Origin: Puccinellia tenuiflora
Lineage: Eukaryota > Streptophyta > Magnoliopsida > Poales > Poaceae
Direction: 5' to 3'
NCBI GenBank assembly: GCA_012064385.1
Contig: QRDG01000143.1
Location: 36,310 to 100,309, forward strand
Length of the DNA stretch: 64,000 nucleotides
A model generated the notes under the pieces. The model had not been told where the DNA came from. It saw nothing but the letters and a program-made list of their open reading frames with translations, and did not search any database. Below, piece by piece: positions 11,203 through 22,148 of the stretch. Made by a program: the position numbers and the translations under genes. Numbering within the stretch: position 1 is the first letter of the stretch; every line of letters starts with the position of its first letter.

Positions 11203-12261
11203 GCACGATCTAAACTCCTTTTTTATAAGTACACCATTTTCTCTTTTCCTGTAACATAATATAGCAATATCCTTTTTTCCTGATCGGGTCAATTCAAGAA
11301 GGAAGTTCCAACAATTACTCGGCCTAGCCAGCCCAAGAAGGACGTTCCACAACAAAAACGTCACACACAAAAAAGGCTCATACGGAATTAGCTGGTGCTT
11401 GTAGGGGTGAAAAAATAATGTGAATTATTCGACATTTTGATTAGCGCGTTTTCGATGAATTCAATATAGATGTGAAAATACCTGATCTGGATGAAAATGG
11501 AGATGGATGTGGGTAAATATCCGGATTAGTTTTGCAGATACAAATACAAATGTGGTAGTGAATTTTGAGACAAATGTGGATATGGAAATGGATATATCGG
11601 TATCCGAATAAAATTGTGCCAATTACCCTACCTAAAAAACTAACAAAGTGGTCAAATCGTATTTTCATGTGATTGAACCTGAGACTATTATGTTATCATT
11701 ACATTTTTATGTATACTATTTGACTCATTATAAGACACACATGTATTATTTTGCTATATTCATTCCGTTACAAATTGAGAAAACATATGATCTCCATCTG
11801 TGTCCTCCCTAATCCTCATGACGACATGGTTTCTGAATTATGGAGGACTTAGCATTGATTTGATCCAGTGTCCTCACATAAATGACACATGATTTTCATT
11901 TTAATTTGAGGTGTCAGACACTAAACATACATCAAGCGTGTAAGGGAGTTGGTGTGTGAACTCAAAATATAAAAGATTAATTAATAAATTAGTCATCGAA
12001 ATGGGATGAAACTATTCCGGAATATGCAATGCATTGTTTTTTATGGAATTTCTTATATCTTTATGCGTGGTTTGAATTTTACGTTTAAAAATGTTTGTGT
12101 TATGTGATAATATGTTAGATGAGTCTACATGAGATATTTATATGTATAAACTTGGATTGTTGTTTCATATTGTTTAGGGAGGGGGTGGGGGGGGGGGGGG
12201 GGCATGGCCCCCATACCACCAAACTACATATTTTGCTAATTATCTTGTTTGGAGATGGTGA
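11203..12261. repeat. Direct repeat copy B, ~1.06 kb
   Basis: This is the second copy of the repeat at 36-1083, in the same orientation, with scattered substitutions and small indels and a longer poly-G tract near 12180-12202. Sequence on either side of the two copies is unrelated. Confidence 0.8.
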
Positions 12262-12499
12262 AAGGCGGCAATATGGTGGGTACGGTCATTCGGCGAAGCA
12301 AATGTGTTGAATGTGCACCATCTCAGGATTTTACTAGTGCACACAGGTTACCATACACTCTGCGTATTATTACAACCATTATAATATATCTCTACTACAA
12401 TGCCTATGTATATTAGTACCACCTTTATAATATATCCTCAGGTTAATTGTGTATAGATTCGGAAGTGACTCGATCGCTTGCAAGTCTGCATTAGTCCCT

Positions 12500-12924
12500 A
12501 ATAATGGATACCGCAATCCACTCTCCATCTCGCCATTCTTCGGGGCCGACTTAAGTCCATCCAAAATTGCTTGGCACGCGCTCCCGTTCCCGGCGAGCAA
12601 AAGCTCAGTGTACTATAAAAAACAATCTGCATGGATCTGTAAAGTATAGCCAACGGGATCTTCAGGCCCCACCTTCAGTGACAACAGAGTGGCACCATGC
12701 CGGTAGCAGGCCTTTGGCCAGTCAGGTCGCAGCTCTCTGCATTCAAGAGCATCCAGCAAAGCCTTCTGTCCATCGCCATGGCAGAGCGAGCAGAGGCTCC
12801 AGTTTGAGAACAAGGTCGCGTCACGAGGGTCACGAGGGTCAAGATCAATTGCATGCATCCAAAAAAATTGGAGCAATATTCGGTGAGTGACGAAAAAATA
12901 GATGCAATTGTGTGAGAATTTCAA
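12500..12924 (-). pseudogene. TPR-domain gene fragment (ankyrin/TPR-like)
   Basis: On the minus strand, 12924-12700 reads WMHAIDLDPRDPRD..LFSNWSLC..., then DALECRELRPDWPKACYRHG. This pattern is typical of tetratricopeptide repeats (tandem helix pairs with the W-L-G-Y-A-P spacing). From about 12600 downward a second piece reads ACQAILDGLKSAPKNGEMESGLR, the expected continuation of the next TPR. Between them lies about 90 bp that ends in an in-frame stop and may be a retained intron. There is no start codon context, no ankyrin part and no further exons. I infer a fragment, perhaps captured by a transposon, of a host ankyrin-TPR or TPR co-chaperone-like gene. Confidence 0.6.
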
Positions 12925-13768
12925 TTGGATATCTGACTAGTATTAGTGCAATATTATTAATGAATATCATATGAACGCCTTAATATTCTTGAAAAGAAAG
13001 TCAACACTAGTGGAAACATGGCCATCGGTTTGGCCCTTCCGTCCCGGTTCCCTTACGAACCGGGACCAATCGGGGCACTAGTCCCGGTTCTAGTACTCAG
13101 GGCGCCCGCCAGGTCCAGTCCCGGTTCGTAGGGGACCTTTCGTTCCGGTTCTTGATACGAACCGGTAATAAAGGGTCGCGGCAGGCGGCCGCAGAGGTGG
13201 GGCCAGCCCGGACAAGCTATTGTCCCGGTTCGTCATACGAACCGGGACTAACGATTGGCCTTTAGTACCGGTTCTCGTTACGGACCGGGACTAAATATTT
13301 TCCCTATATCATCTCCCACCCCCAACCCGGCCGTGGCCATTTTTGAGCTCCGGGTTCATCACCATTTTCTTAACCTCTTCCTCTTCCGAGCTCGAGTTCG
13401 GCCCCTATTTTTCCCACCATTTGTCAAGCTTGACGGCGCCTCATCTATCCAAGGGTTAGCACTTCCGGTGTTGTTTTTTTAGCTCATTTTGGTGGTAGTT
13501 AGCTCATTTCATTTTTCTAGTGCTAGCTAGGTGTTTGATGAAATGCCTAAGTTAGGGATTTTATTTTTTTACATGCAATTTAAGCTCAAATTAAAGTATA
13601 ATGTCTGGATTTTACAGTTGTCCGGTGCCCGTCCTCACCGTCGTCGATCGCCCGCGCCATCCCGTCACCGGCACCTCCTCGGTGAGTCTCTTGTTTTTAT
13701 CCTTTTTAACTTATTTATATGGTTTAGATGCATAGTTATTACTTGCAAAATTATCTTATGTTTTTTAT

Positions 13769-14149
13769 ATGTATAGTGTCATGGTTCTGATATCCGTCCC
13801 CGTCGGCCCTCGTCCGGTCTATGACGATCCGGATGTCATTGAACCGGAAATTCCAACCGACCCTATTATCGAGTTTTTTGAAAAAGAAAATAATGATTTG
13901 AAAGAAAAATTGGAAAGAATTGAAAATCTTCGTCTCCAATGCCTAGAAGAGAAGATGAAATTGGAGCTCGATATTGCCGACGTCGTCGATAAACACAAGA
14001 TCAAGATGGATGCAATGCGCTTGAAGATTAGAAAGATTAGAAATTATGCCATTCATAAAGAGGCTTGGTATCATTATGTTGTTGGTTCAATAGTTACCAT
14101 AGTTGCGATTTTTATCGCATTTGTTGTTGGGTTTAAATTCTTTAGATAG
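13769..14149 (+). CDS. CACTA-associated small coiled-coil membrane protein
   Basis: The frame encodes up to 126 residues; the Met at 13781 is an alternative start. Residues about 32-95 are rich in Glu and Lys with heptad-like leucines (ENNDLKEKLERIENL...), suggesting a coiled coil. Residues about 100-122 form one hydrophobic segment (VVGSIVTIVAIFIAFVVGF) followed by KFFR, a C-terminal tail anchor. From memory, similar short proteins recur just upstream of TNPD in grass CACTA elements, and their role is not known to me. The preceding sequence ends in tatgtatag, compatible with a splice acceptor, so an upstream exon may exist. It is part of the transposon, not a host gene. Confidence 0.6.
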   Translation: MYSVMVLISVPVGPRPVYDDPDVIEPEIPTDPIIEFFEKENNDLKEKLERIENLRLQCLEEKMKLELDIADVVDKHKIKMDAMRLKIRKIRNYAIHKEAWYHYVVGSIVTIVAIFIAFVVGFKFFR

Positions 14150-14266
14150 TTGTATGTTAGTTTCAACTAATGTATGTTTTATGAGACTATGTATTACATT
14201 TGGTTGATCACTGTTATATATTGATGATGTAGTGTTAATGTTTTTTTATCTATTTATATAATGCAG

Positions 14267-14845
14267 ATGAGCCGGCAATGGATGTATAGTGACCGACGTT
14301 ATCCCGACTTTATTAATGGCATGCATTATTTTCTCCATGTGGCTGAGAGAAACAAGCCGCCGAATGGTTTTATTTCTTGTCCATGTAGTGTCTGCAATAA
14401 TACTCAGGACTACTCAACCTCACAAACCATTCACGTCCACCTGTTGAAGTCTGGTTATAATTGTTGGACCAAGCACGGAGAAAAAGGGGTTATAATGGAA
14501 GACAATGAAGAAGAAGAGGATAATGACAACTATCCTATGTTCACTGAACACGGTGGTACTACAATGGGGGAAGATGAAGCTGAAAAAGAGCCCACTGTTG
14601 ATGAGCCCGATGACGATCTTCGTCGGGCCATTCTTGATGCGAAGATAAAATGTGGAAGTCAAAATGAGAGGTTGAAGTTGGAGAGAATGTTAGAGGATCA
14701 CAACAAATTGTTGTACCCAAATTGCGAAGAAGGGCAGAAAAAGCTGGGTACCACACTGGAATTGCTGCAATGGAAGGCAGAGAATGGTACTTCTGACAAG
14801 TGATTTGAAAATTTGCTAAAAATAATAAAGAAGATGCTTCCAAAG
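14267..14845 (+). pseudogene. CACTA transposase (TNPD-type) N-terminus, nonsense and LTR-disrupted
   Basis: The protein begins MSRQWMYSDRR and carries the transposase-associated domain of plant CACTA proteins, including CPCSVCNN as a likely zinc-binding pair and HLLKSGYNCWTKHGE. An acidic region follows, then DDDLRRAILDAK, then LYPNCEEG..LGTTLELLQWKAENG. The open frame ends at a TGA (14801-14803). In-frame translation past it gives FENLLKIIKKMLPK, the expected continuation, so the stop is a point mutation. The gene is then severed at 14845 by the gypsy LTR; the catalytic tnp2 domain is missing. A cag directly before the Met looks like a splice acceptor. Confidence 0.8.
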
Positions 14846-15892
14846 TGATGTAGGGCTAGGCCCGATCTTCACGGATTTGAGGGGGAAACGGGGATGAACA
14901 CAAAGAACACGAGGGGAAACGAGGGGGATTCGTGGGCAAAACACAAGGATAACTAGCAAATCCTGCTAAGAACTCCACCCAACAACAAACCCTCAAAAAG
15001 GTAGCCTTTGGATCGAAGAATCAAAGCCAAACTTACTCTTGTTGAAACCGATTGCTCTTACCGGCCGGTCCACCGATCCAATAGAATCACCGCAGTGAAA
15101 GATTGGTTTGCACTACTAGAGACACCGCAGTGAAAGAGTAGCAACAACAAGATCTACCTCAACGAGGCACCCTAGCTACGAGGGAGGAGGAGCATAGCTC
15201 TCACAAGTCTCAGATTCAGTCTGCCCCGAAATGGGGAAAGTGGAAGGCTATTTATAGTCTATTACAAAACGGGCTGGAAAGGCGGGGAACCAGCCTGGGG
15301 GCCGGCCTAGGCCGGCCTGGGGGCCGGCGGGTTCTGCCGGGTGGCCGGCCTGGGAACCGGCCTAGGCCGGCCTGTGGGCCGGCAGGCGCCTGGGGCTGCG
15401 GCTGGCGCAGGTGGAGTTCCGGCCTGGGGGCCGGCCTGGGCCGGCCTGGGGGCCGGTGGCTTCTGGAGGGTGGCCGGCCTGGAGACCGGCCTGGGCCGGC
15501 TGGGAGGCCGGCGGTCTCGGCAGGGTGGCCGGCCTGGGGTCCGGCCTAGGCCGGCTGGGAGGCTGGCCAGCTCTGGAGGGGTGCCGGCCTGGAGGCCGGC
15601 CTAGGCCGGCCTGGAGGCCGGTCCAGCAGTCTTCGCCTCCTTCTTCTTCTTCTTGCCCATCTTCTTGGAGTTCCTCTTGGCCATCTTCTTGACTCCATTG
15701 TGGGTCATCTTCCGGGTGGATCCTGAGTATGCATAAGGTAGTGGCATGAGGTAGCAAGCAATTCAAAGGAAGGTCAAGATCACACATCGAGAGGAGCGAG
15801 GTCACCTTTCATGAAGAGCCTTGACTCTTGACCTTGTCATTGGGCCATTTGGTATGGTGTCCATGGTGTTGTCCACGTGTGGGGCTACATCA
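14846..15892 (-). repeat. 3' LTR of the gypsy element (1047 bp)
   Basis: It is bounded by TGATGTAGGGC and GGGCTACATCA. It contains the GGCCGG-rich minisatellite at about 15290-15625 and is 40 bp shorter than the partner LTR, mostly through that array. Confidence 0.9.
15290..15625. repeat. GC-rich minisatellite inside LTR (GGCCGG units)
   Basis: Imperfect units of about 30-55 bp built on ggcctgggggccggcctagg are repeated about eight times. An equivalent array lies in the partner LTR at 22590-22935 with a different unit order. Confidence 0.9.
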
Positions 15893-18555
15893 TCTCCCCC
15901 CCTTCGGAAAGAGTCGTCTTCGACTCGTCATCCTCTTGAACGCTTGCATCTCCGTGGAAAGGGGATAGGTCGGCGACGTTGAACGTGTCATGCACCAAGT
16001 ACTTTGAGGTTGGTATGTCGATCTTGTATGCGTTGTCGTTGATGCGCTTGAGCACTCTGAAAGGTCCGTCGCCGCGAGGAGCAAGCTTGGATTTCCGTTC
16101 ATCCGGAAAACGGTCCTTGCGGAGGTGTAACCACACAAGGTCTCCTTCTTCGAATACCATGGGCCTCTTCAACTTGTTGATCTTGGTGGCTTGGCGCTTT
16201 GTGTGCTCCTCGAGAGTTGCTCGTGTTGACTCATGTAATGTCTTCATGTAGTCGGCTCTTTTGTCGACGTCCATGTCGGTACGCTCGTGTAGCGGAAGTG
16301 GTAGGATGTCTAGGGCGGTGTTGGGGTTGAACCCATAGACAACCTCAAACGGGCTTCGCTTAGTCGCCCGGTGGGAGGCACGGTTGTAGGCGAACTCGGC
16401 GTGCGGTATGCATTCCTCCCAACCCTTGATGTTTGGCTTGATTAATGCGCGAAGGAGAGTTGATAAGCTTCGATTCACCACCTCGGTTTGGCCGTCGGTT
16501 TGTGGGTGGTAAGCGGTGGAGAAGAGGAGCTTGACTCCTAGCTTTGCCATCAATGCCTTCCAAAAGTAGCTTGTGAACTTGACATCGCGGTCCGAAACAA
16601 TGGTCTTCGGCACTCCATGTAGACGAACGATTTCCCTAAAGAACAAAGTTGCAATGTGTGAAGCATCGTTGGTCTTATTGCAAGGAATAAAGTGTGCCAT
16701 TTTAGAGAAGCGATCGACAACAACAAATATTGAATCTTTGCCATTCTTTGTGCGAGGTAATCCTAAGACGAAATCCATGCTAATGTCGGACCAAGGTGTG
16801 TGTGGTATCGGTAAAGGCATATAAAGGCCATGAGAGTTCAACGTGGACTTAGCTTTGAGGCAAGTTGGGCAACGGCGCACCAAGCGCTCCACATCACGCG
16901 TCATCCGTGGCCAAAAGTAGTGTGTAGATAGCATGGCGAGTGTCTTGTCACGTCCAAAGTGTCCCATGAGTCCTCCACTATGTGATTCCTGTAGAAGCAA
17001 CAAACGGAGCGAGGACTCGGGAATGCATAGTTTGTTAGCCTTAAACAAGAAACCCTTGTGCAAGTAGAAATCATCGCAACCTTTGTCAATTGTGCACTTG
17101 GTAAAGATAGGACCAAAGAAAGAATCGGAAGCATAGAGTTCTTTAAGGTCATCAAGACCCAAAACATTGATTTCAAGTTGGGTGAGTAAGATCATCTTGC
17201 GGGAAAGAGCATCCGCAACTATATTGTCCTTGCCTTTTTTGTACTTCACCACATAGGGAAAAGACTCGATGAATTCAACCCATTTGGCATGCCTTTTGTT
17301 CAAATTGGCTTGGGTTTTCAAATATTTCAAAGATTCATGATCGGAATGGATAACAAACTCTTTGGGCCAAAGGTAGTGTTGCCACACTTCCAAAACACGT
17401 ACCAAGGCATAGAGTTCCTTGTCGTAGATTGGGTAGTTTAGGCGAGCACCATCAAGTTTTTCGCTATAATAGGCAACGGGACGGCCACATTGCATGAGGA
17501 CGCCACCGATGCCAGGCCACTAGCGTCACACTCAAGTTCGAAAGTTTTGGAGAAATCCGGTAAAGCAAGTAAAGGAGCTTCGGTCAATCTCTTCTTGAGT
17601 TCATTGAAAGCCGATTCTTGAGCATTGCCCCAAATGAAGGGTACATTCTTTTTGGTAAGCTCATTCAAGGGGCAAGCAATTGTGCTAAAATCTTTCACAA
17701 AGCGACGATAAAACCCAAACAAACCAAGAGCACTACGAAGTTGAGCAAGATTAGTTGGCGGTGGCCAATTTGTGATTGCCTCAACCTTAGAGGTGTCACT
17801 TCAATCCCTTTTGAAGAAACCACATAACCCAAGAATACAAGCTTGTCGGTGCAAAAGGTGCATTTCTTGAGATTGGCAAAAAGCGAAGCATTACGAAGGG
17901 CCAACAAAACTTGCTTCACATGGTCGACATGTTCATGCAAGGATTTGCTATAACAAGGATATCATCAAAGTAGACAACCACAAACTTGCCAATGAAAGTC
18001 CGCAAGACGTGATTCATAAGACGCATAAATGTTGAAGGAGCATTTGAAAGACCAAAGGGCATGACAAGCCACTCATAAAGACCAAGTTTTGTTTTAAATG
18101 CGGTTTTCCATTCATCTCCTTCATGCATACGGATTTGGTGATAGCCACTTTTTAAATCAATTTTGGAGAAAATAGTGGCACCACTAAGCTCATCTAGCAT
18201 GTCATCAAGTCGTGGGATAGGATGTCGATACCTCACCGTGATATTGTTGATGGGACGGCAATCCATGCACATTCGGAGTGTGTCGTCTTGCTTGGGGACG
18301 AGGATTGACCGGAACGGCGCACGGACTCAAGCTTTCACGAACATGTCCCTTGGCGAGGAGTTCTTGAATTTGGCGCTCGATCTCCTTTGTCTCCTCCGGG
18401 TTGGTGCGGTATGGCGCTCTATTGGGTAGAGGAGCGCCGGGAATGAGGTCGATGCGATGCTCGATTCCACGTAGGGGAGGAAGTCCTTGAGGGAGCTCAT
18501 CCGGAAAGACATCTTTGAATTCCTGCAAAATAGACATCATAGACGGAGGAACTTG
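15885..18555 (-). pseudogene. pol, left contig: RT, RNase H and integrase, three frameshifts
   Basis: Read from 18555 down: an RT part ending in YFDDIL (catalytic YxDD, about 17957-17974), RT thumb, RNase H (ECDASG, later DKELYALVRVLEVW) and integrase. The integrase zinc domain has HSGGLMGHFG and CPTCLKAK. The catalytic core has DFVLGLP, SDRDVKF and TDGQTEVVNR, so the D, D and E are all present. The frame breaks by single-base losses at about 17940 (just after the YxDD), 17790 and 17510; each restores homology when the frame is shifted by one. The longest open stretch is 536 codons covering RNase H end and integrase, ending at 15885. Function would be cDNA synthesis and integration. The frameshifts are decay or low-quality sequence. 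Confidence 0.85.
15893..15906 (-). other. Polypurine tract
   Basis: On the minus strand a purine run (gaagggggggaga) directly precedes the 3' LTR start TGATGTAG, the standard plus-strand primer position. Confidence 0.85.
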
Positions 18556-18862
18556 NTGATGGACGGCAATCCATGCACATTCGGAGTGTGTCGTCTTGCT
18601 TGGGGACGAGGATTACCGGAACGGCGCACGGACTCAAGCTTTCACGAACATGTCCCTTGGCGAGGAGTTCTTGAATTTGGCGCTCGATCTCCTTCGTCTC
18701 CTCGGGGTTGGTGCGGTATGGCGCTCTATTGGGTAGAGGGGCGCCGGGAATGAGGTCGATGCGATGCTCGATTCCACGTAGGGGAGGAAGGCCTTGAGGA
18801 AGCTCATCCGGAAAGACATCTTTGAATTCCTGCAAAATGGACAACATAGACGGAGGAACTTG
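18248..18862. other. Unmerged contig join: 306-bp duplication around a single N
   Basis: An N stands at 18556. The 308 bp before it (18248-18555) and the 306 bp after it (18557-18862) are the same pol segment repeated head to tail. They differ by about eight substitutions or single-base indels, for example ggattgaccgg versus ggattaccgg. Each block starts tgatgg(g)acggcaatcc and ends gacggaggaacttg. Overlapping contig ends that were abutted rather than merged would look like this; so would two different element copies forced together. Confidence 0.9.
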
Positions 18863-21046
18863 GGTTAAGTCGTTAGTGTCTTTGCCATCTCCTTTGCATA
18901 AGAGCACGAAGTGGAAAGTGGATGGGTTTGCTCTCACTTCTCTCATCTCACTTTTGGTGGCTAACAAGACTACGCCGGGACTCACTCTTTTCCCTTTCTC
19001 ACTCATATTTGGCTTGTGGCTCTCACTCACGTGAATGTGGTTCGCTCTCTCACCACTCAACTCACTAGGGGATTGTTTTTCTTGCGCTCTTACAATTGTC
19101 TTAGCGTTGTCGGCGATGATTTGGCTTGGAGTCATTGGGCGGAGCACTAGGATCTTATTGTTCCACTTGAAGCTATAGTAGTTGGTGCGCCCATCATGAG
19201 TAGCGGCTTTGTCAAATTGCCAAGGGCGGCCAAGAAGTAAGTGGCACACCGACATGGGTACCACATCACAATCCACCGTGTCCTCGTAAGAGCCAATCTT
19301 AAAGGATACTTGCACCGTGTGTTGGATCCTCACGGTGCCGGAGTCACTAAGCCATTGCACATGGTAAGGATTGGGGTGCTTCTTGTATGTCAAGTTGAGC
19401 TTCTCACATAGTTCCTTGCTTGCCAAGTTGTGACAACTCCCACCATCAATGATTACCTTGATTGATTTGCCGTTGATGCCGGCCTTGGTTTGGAACAAGT
19501 TGCATCTTTGAGCGTCATCACCTTGGTTGATTGTAGTCAAGACTCGAGTGACAACTAGAGTGGGGTTGGGGTCACCATCACAATAGATGTAGTCATCGTC
19601 TTCATCCAAGCTTTGCATCGTGGCCACCTTGTTCAATGCATGATACTCATCTTCACTCATGGACTCATAGTCTCCATTGTCATTGACTATCATCACCTTC
19701 TTGTTGGTGCATTCAAATGATTTGTGCCCTTGACCTCCACACTTGTAGCAAGTGATATATGATTTGACGGCTTGTGGTGAGGCCGTCGTCTTTTTGGAAG
19801 TGGTAGTGGGTTGCGGTGTAGAACTTTTGGCATTGCCTTGAGCTTGGACTTGAGTCATCGGTTGTGTTGATGATGAAGCTCTAGTGGCGAAGAAGGTCTT
19901 GGCCTTGACATACTTTAGTTCTTCGGCGACTTGGCGCTCGGCCTTCATGGCTTGATGAACTAGCTCAACAAGGTTCTCATAAGGTTGGAATTCCACTATC
20001 TTCTTGATGGGGTACGTGAGGCCGTTCAAGAAACGTGCCATTGATTGTTCCTCGGACTCTACAATGTGTGCACGGGAGAGAGTGGACTCCATCTCCTTGT
20101 AGTACTCGTCGACCGTCTTGATACCTTGCTTGAGTTCTTGTAGCTTCTTGAACAAATCGCGTGCATAATGATGTGGCACAAAGCGCTTGTGCATTTCCTT
20201 CTTCATGTCATTCCATGTGTCTATTGGGTCTTCAAAGGATGCTTGGAGTTGTTCCCACCATAGTTGCGCATAGCCTTCAAACTCGAGGGATGCGAGGTCA
20301 ACTCGTTTGTCTTGCGGCACCTTGTAGACTCGAAATAGCTTGGAGACCTTGGATTCCCATGCTATGTAGTCCTCCGGGTCGTTGGTGCCGTGGAACTTAG
20401 GAATGACGAGCTTGGGAGGATTGAAGCGGTTCTTGTGATCATCCTCATCATCATCATCATGGTGGCGATGGCGGTCTCGGTGACGATGCCTTGGATGGTG
20501 GTGTGGAACATAATCCTCGTCATCTTCAATATCAACATGATTGTCGGCCAATGGCACTCGGCGGGCTCGATGTGGAGGGAGATCATGACGATGATGTCGA
20601 TTGTCCTCATGGCGGTTTGGGGGATCCAAATTAACATTTGGAATTGGAATTTCTTGTCGATGGCGATCTTGATGTTGGTGATGGTGTACGATCGCTTGGG
20701 GGTGCGGCTCTTCTTGACGATGTTGGTCTTGGTGTTGTTGAGGATCCATGTTCACTTGTTGATTAGGTATCTCTTGGCGATGGCGCTCTTGGCGATGGCG
20801 ATGCCCTTGATCATTCTCACTCCGTGCGTGGCTTCTTGCGGTGGAGTGGCGAGAGCTTCGCGAACTTGACCTTGAAGAGTGTCGACGATCTCGTTCGAGG
20901 AGCTCTTGGATTTGAGCGAAGCGCTCATTGTTTTCACATTGAGCGGCTTGATGGCGCTCCTCATACCGACGGAAGTTGTCGTCAATGTACCGCCTAAGGG
21001 CCTCCACTTGTTTGCCGAAGTCGACGTCTTGTTCTTCCCTAGCCAT
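18557..21046 (-). pseudogene. gag-protease-RT start, right contig: long open frame
   Basis: The preferred start is the ATG at 21046 (MAREEQDVDF), since the frame's further 36 upstream codons begin with GTG and carry no recognisable domain. In order: a basic, His/Arg-rich region (about residues 60-200), a retrotransposon gag domain (WESKVSKLFRVY..., RFVPHHYARDLFKKL), a CCHC zinc knuckle (CYKCGGQGHKSFEC, near 19700-19745), a protease with active site IDGGSCHN (DGGS in place of the common DTG/DSG) and LLGRPWQFD, then the RT N-terminus (FPDELPQGLPP, LIPGAPLPNRAPYR). The frame is open for about 830 codons, in contrast with the frameshifted left half, and ends artificially at the N. Gag packages the RNA; the protease cleaves the polyprotein. 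Confidence 0.85.
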
Positions 21047-22134
21047 GATAAGCAAACACAAGTGATATGTGGAATATGTGGTGGCTAAAACCGCTCTTAC
21101 CTTTGGTTGATAATATTGGACAAGTGGGCTTGCCGTCCGAGACAATGGTGTCACAAGAGTAAAATTGTTTGATTAGCAATCCAAAAGCGACCCACACACA
21201 CACTTATGAGGAGCTTGGGTATGGTAAAGTGGCAAGAAATCGAAACGAAACCAACGAAAAGGCTATTGCAAGAAGTGGAGGATAACCACAAAGACCACGA
21301 AACAAAAGAGACTAACCACACTATCCGAGAAACAAAAGAGACTCACACGTGGAGACAAACGTGGATGGTGCGACTATAGGGAGGAGCAACTTGGACCTAA
21401 CGAAGACTATGCTCGTGCCGCACCACCTCTCGAAGGACAACTAGCTCAAGTGTATGTGAAGGAGCACCCGATTTGCACAAGTGTACCCATTTATCTATTG
21501 GTAATTGGAGCTTGAGGATAACTAGGATCACGGCTCGGCTTTTCTCTTTTTTTTTTTTTGAATCTTTTCTATTTCTCTTTTGCTTTTATGCTTTTGCCCG
21601 AGCCGAGTCCGCTACAACTAGATGCTCACAAGATTATGATATGGTTACTTGGTGTCACACAAGTGCAATGCTCACACTATGAAGAGCTAGCTCCTAGGAA
21701 AAAGTTTCGCGAAATGGAAAGGGATGTGTCGGAAGCTATACCTTTGATGTCGTCGAGGTAGCGATGAAGCGACACGAAGATGAAGTCGGTGAATAGTCGT
21801 GCGGCGGTAGCACCGGCCGAACGGGCGGTAAGACCGATTGCGGGCGGTAGTAACGGCCGTTCGGACGGTAGTACCGCCGGCGACCAATTGCGCGGCACGC
21901 TTGGGCTTGGAAGCGGAAAAGGCCTCCGGAAAACACCAACGGAGAGTGGGGAAAAGGTCTTAAGCACGAGATCCGTGGATCAAAACCACAAATCGCTCAC
22001 CAAATCGAAAGATCGAACGAAATCCATATGGGCTATTTTTTTGGAATTTTCGAAATTGGTATGGGAAAGAAAAATTTTGGTGGAAAATGGCTAATAAACG
22101 GTGGAAACACGATCCAAATCCGTGGAAACCCTTG
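21047..22134 (-). other. Gypsy leader between primer site and gag
   Basis: About 1.1 kb of leader with only short frames. No recognisable protein is encoded. Confidence 0.6.
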
Positions 22135-22148
22135 CTCTTGATACCAAA
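22133..22148 (-). other. Primer-binding site (tRNA-iMet type)
   Basis: On the minus strand, directly after the 5' LTR end ACATCA, the text TTTGGTATCAAGAGC matches the usual initiator-tRNA-Met site TGGTATCAGAGC with one extra A. Confidence 0.8.

Larger units (their letters stand above)
13005..14845 (+). mobile_element. 5' part of a coding CACTA transposon
   Basis: The sequence starts CACTAGTGGAAAC at 13005, preceded by caa. The next 300 bp hold alternating cccggttcgt and acgaaccggga motifs, the subterminal repeats of a CACTA family. Two coding regions follow in the order common to Triticeae CACTA elements: a small coiled-coil membrane protein, then the start of a TNPD-type transposase. The element is cut at 14845 by a gypsy LTR. 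No right half is found on the far side of that gypsy element. Confidence 0.85.

Noticed and set aside
36..12261. Direct repeats at 36-1083 and 11203-12261 as an LTR pair of one 12-kb retrotransposon
   Set aside because: No TG..CA ends, no primer site or polypurine tract beside them, no gag-pol between them, and the interior is a LINE plus a CACTA.
15341..15805. Gly/Arg/Pro-rich frames over the LTR minisatellite as proteins
   Set aside because: They are direct translations of GGCCGG repeats on both strands, inside LTRs.
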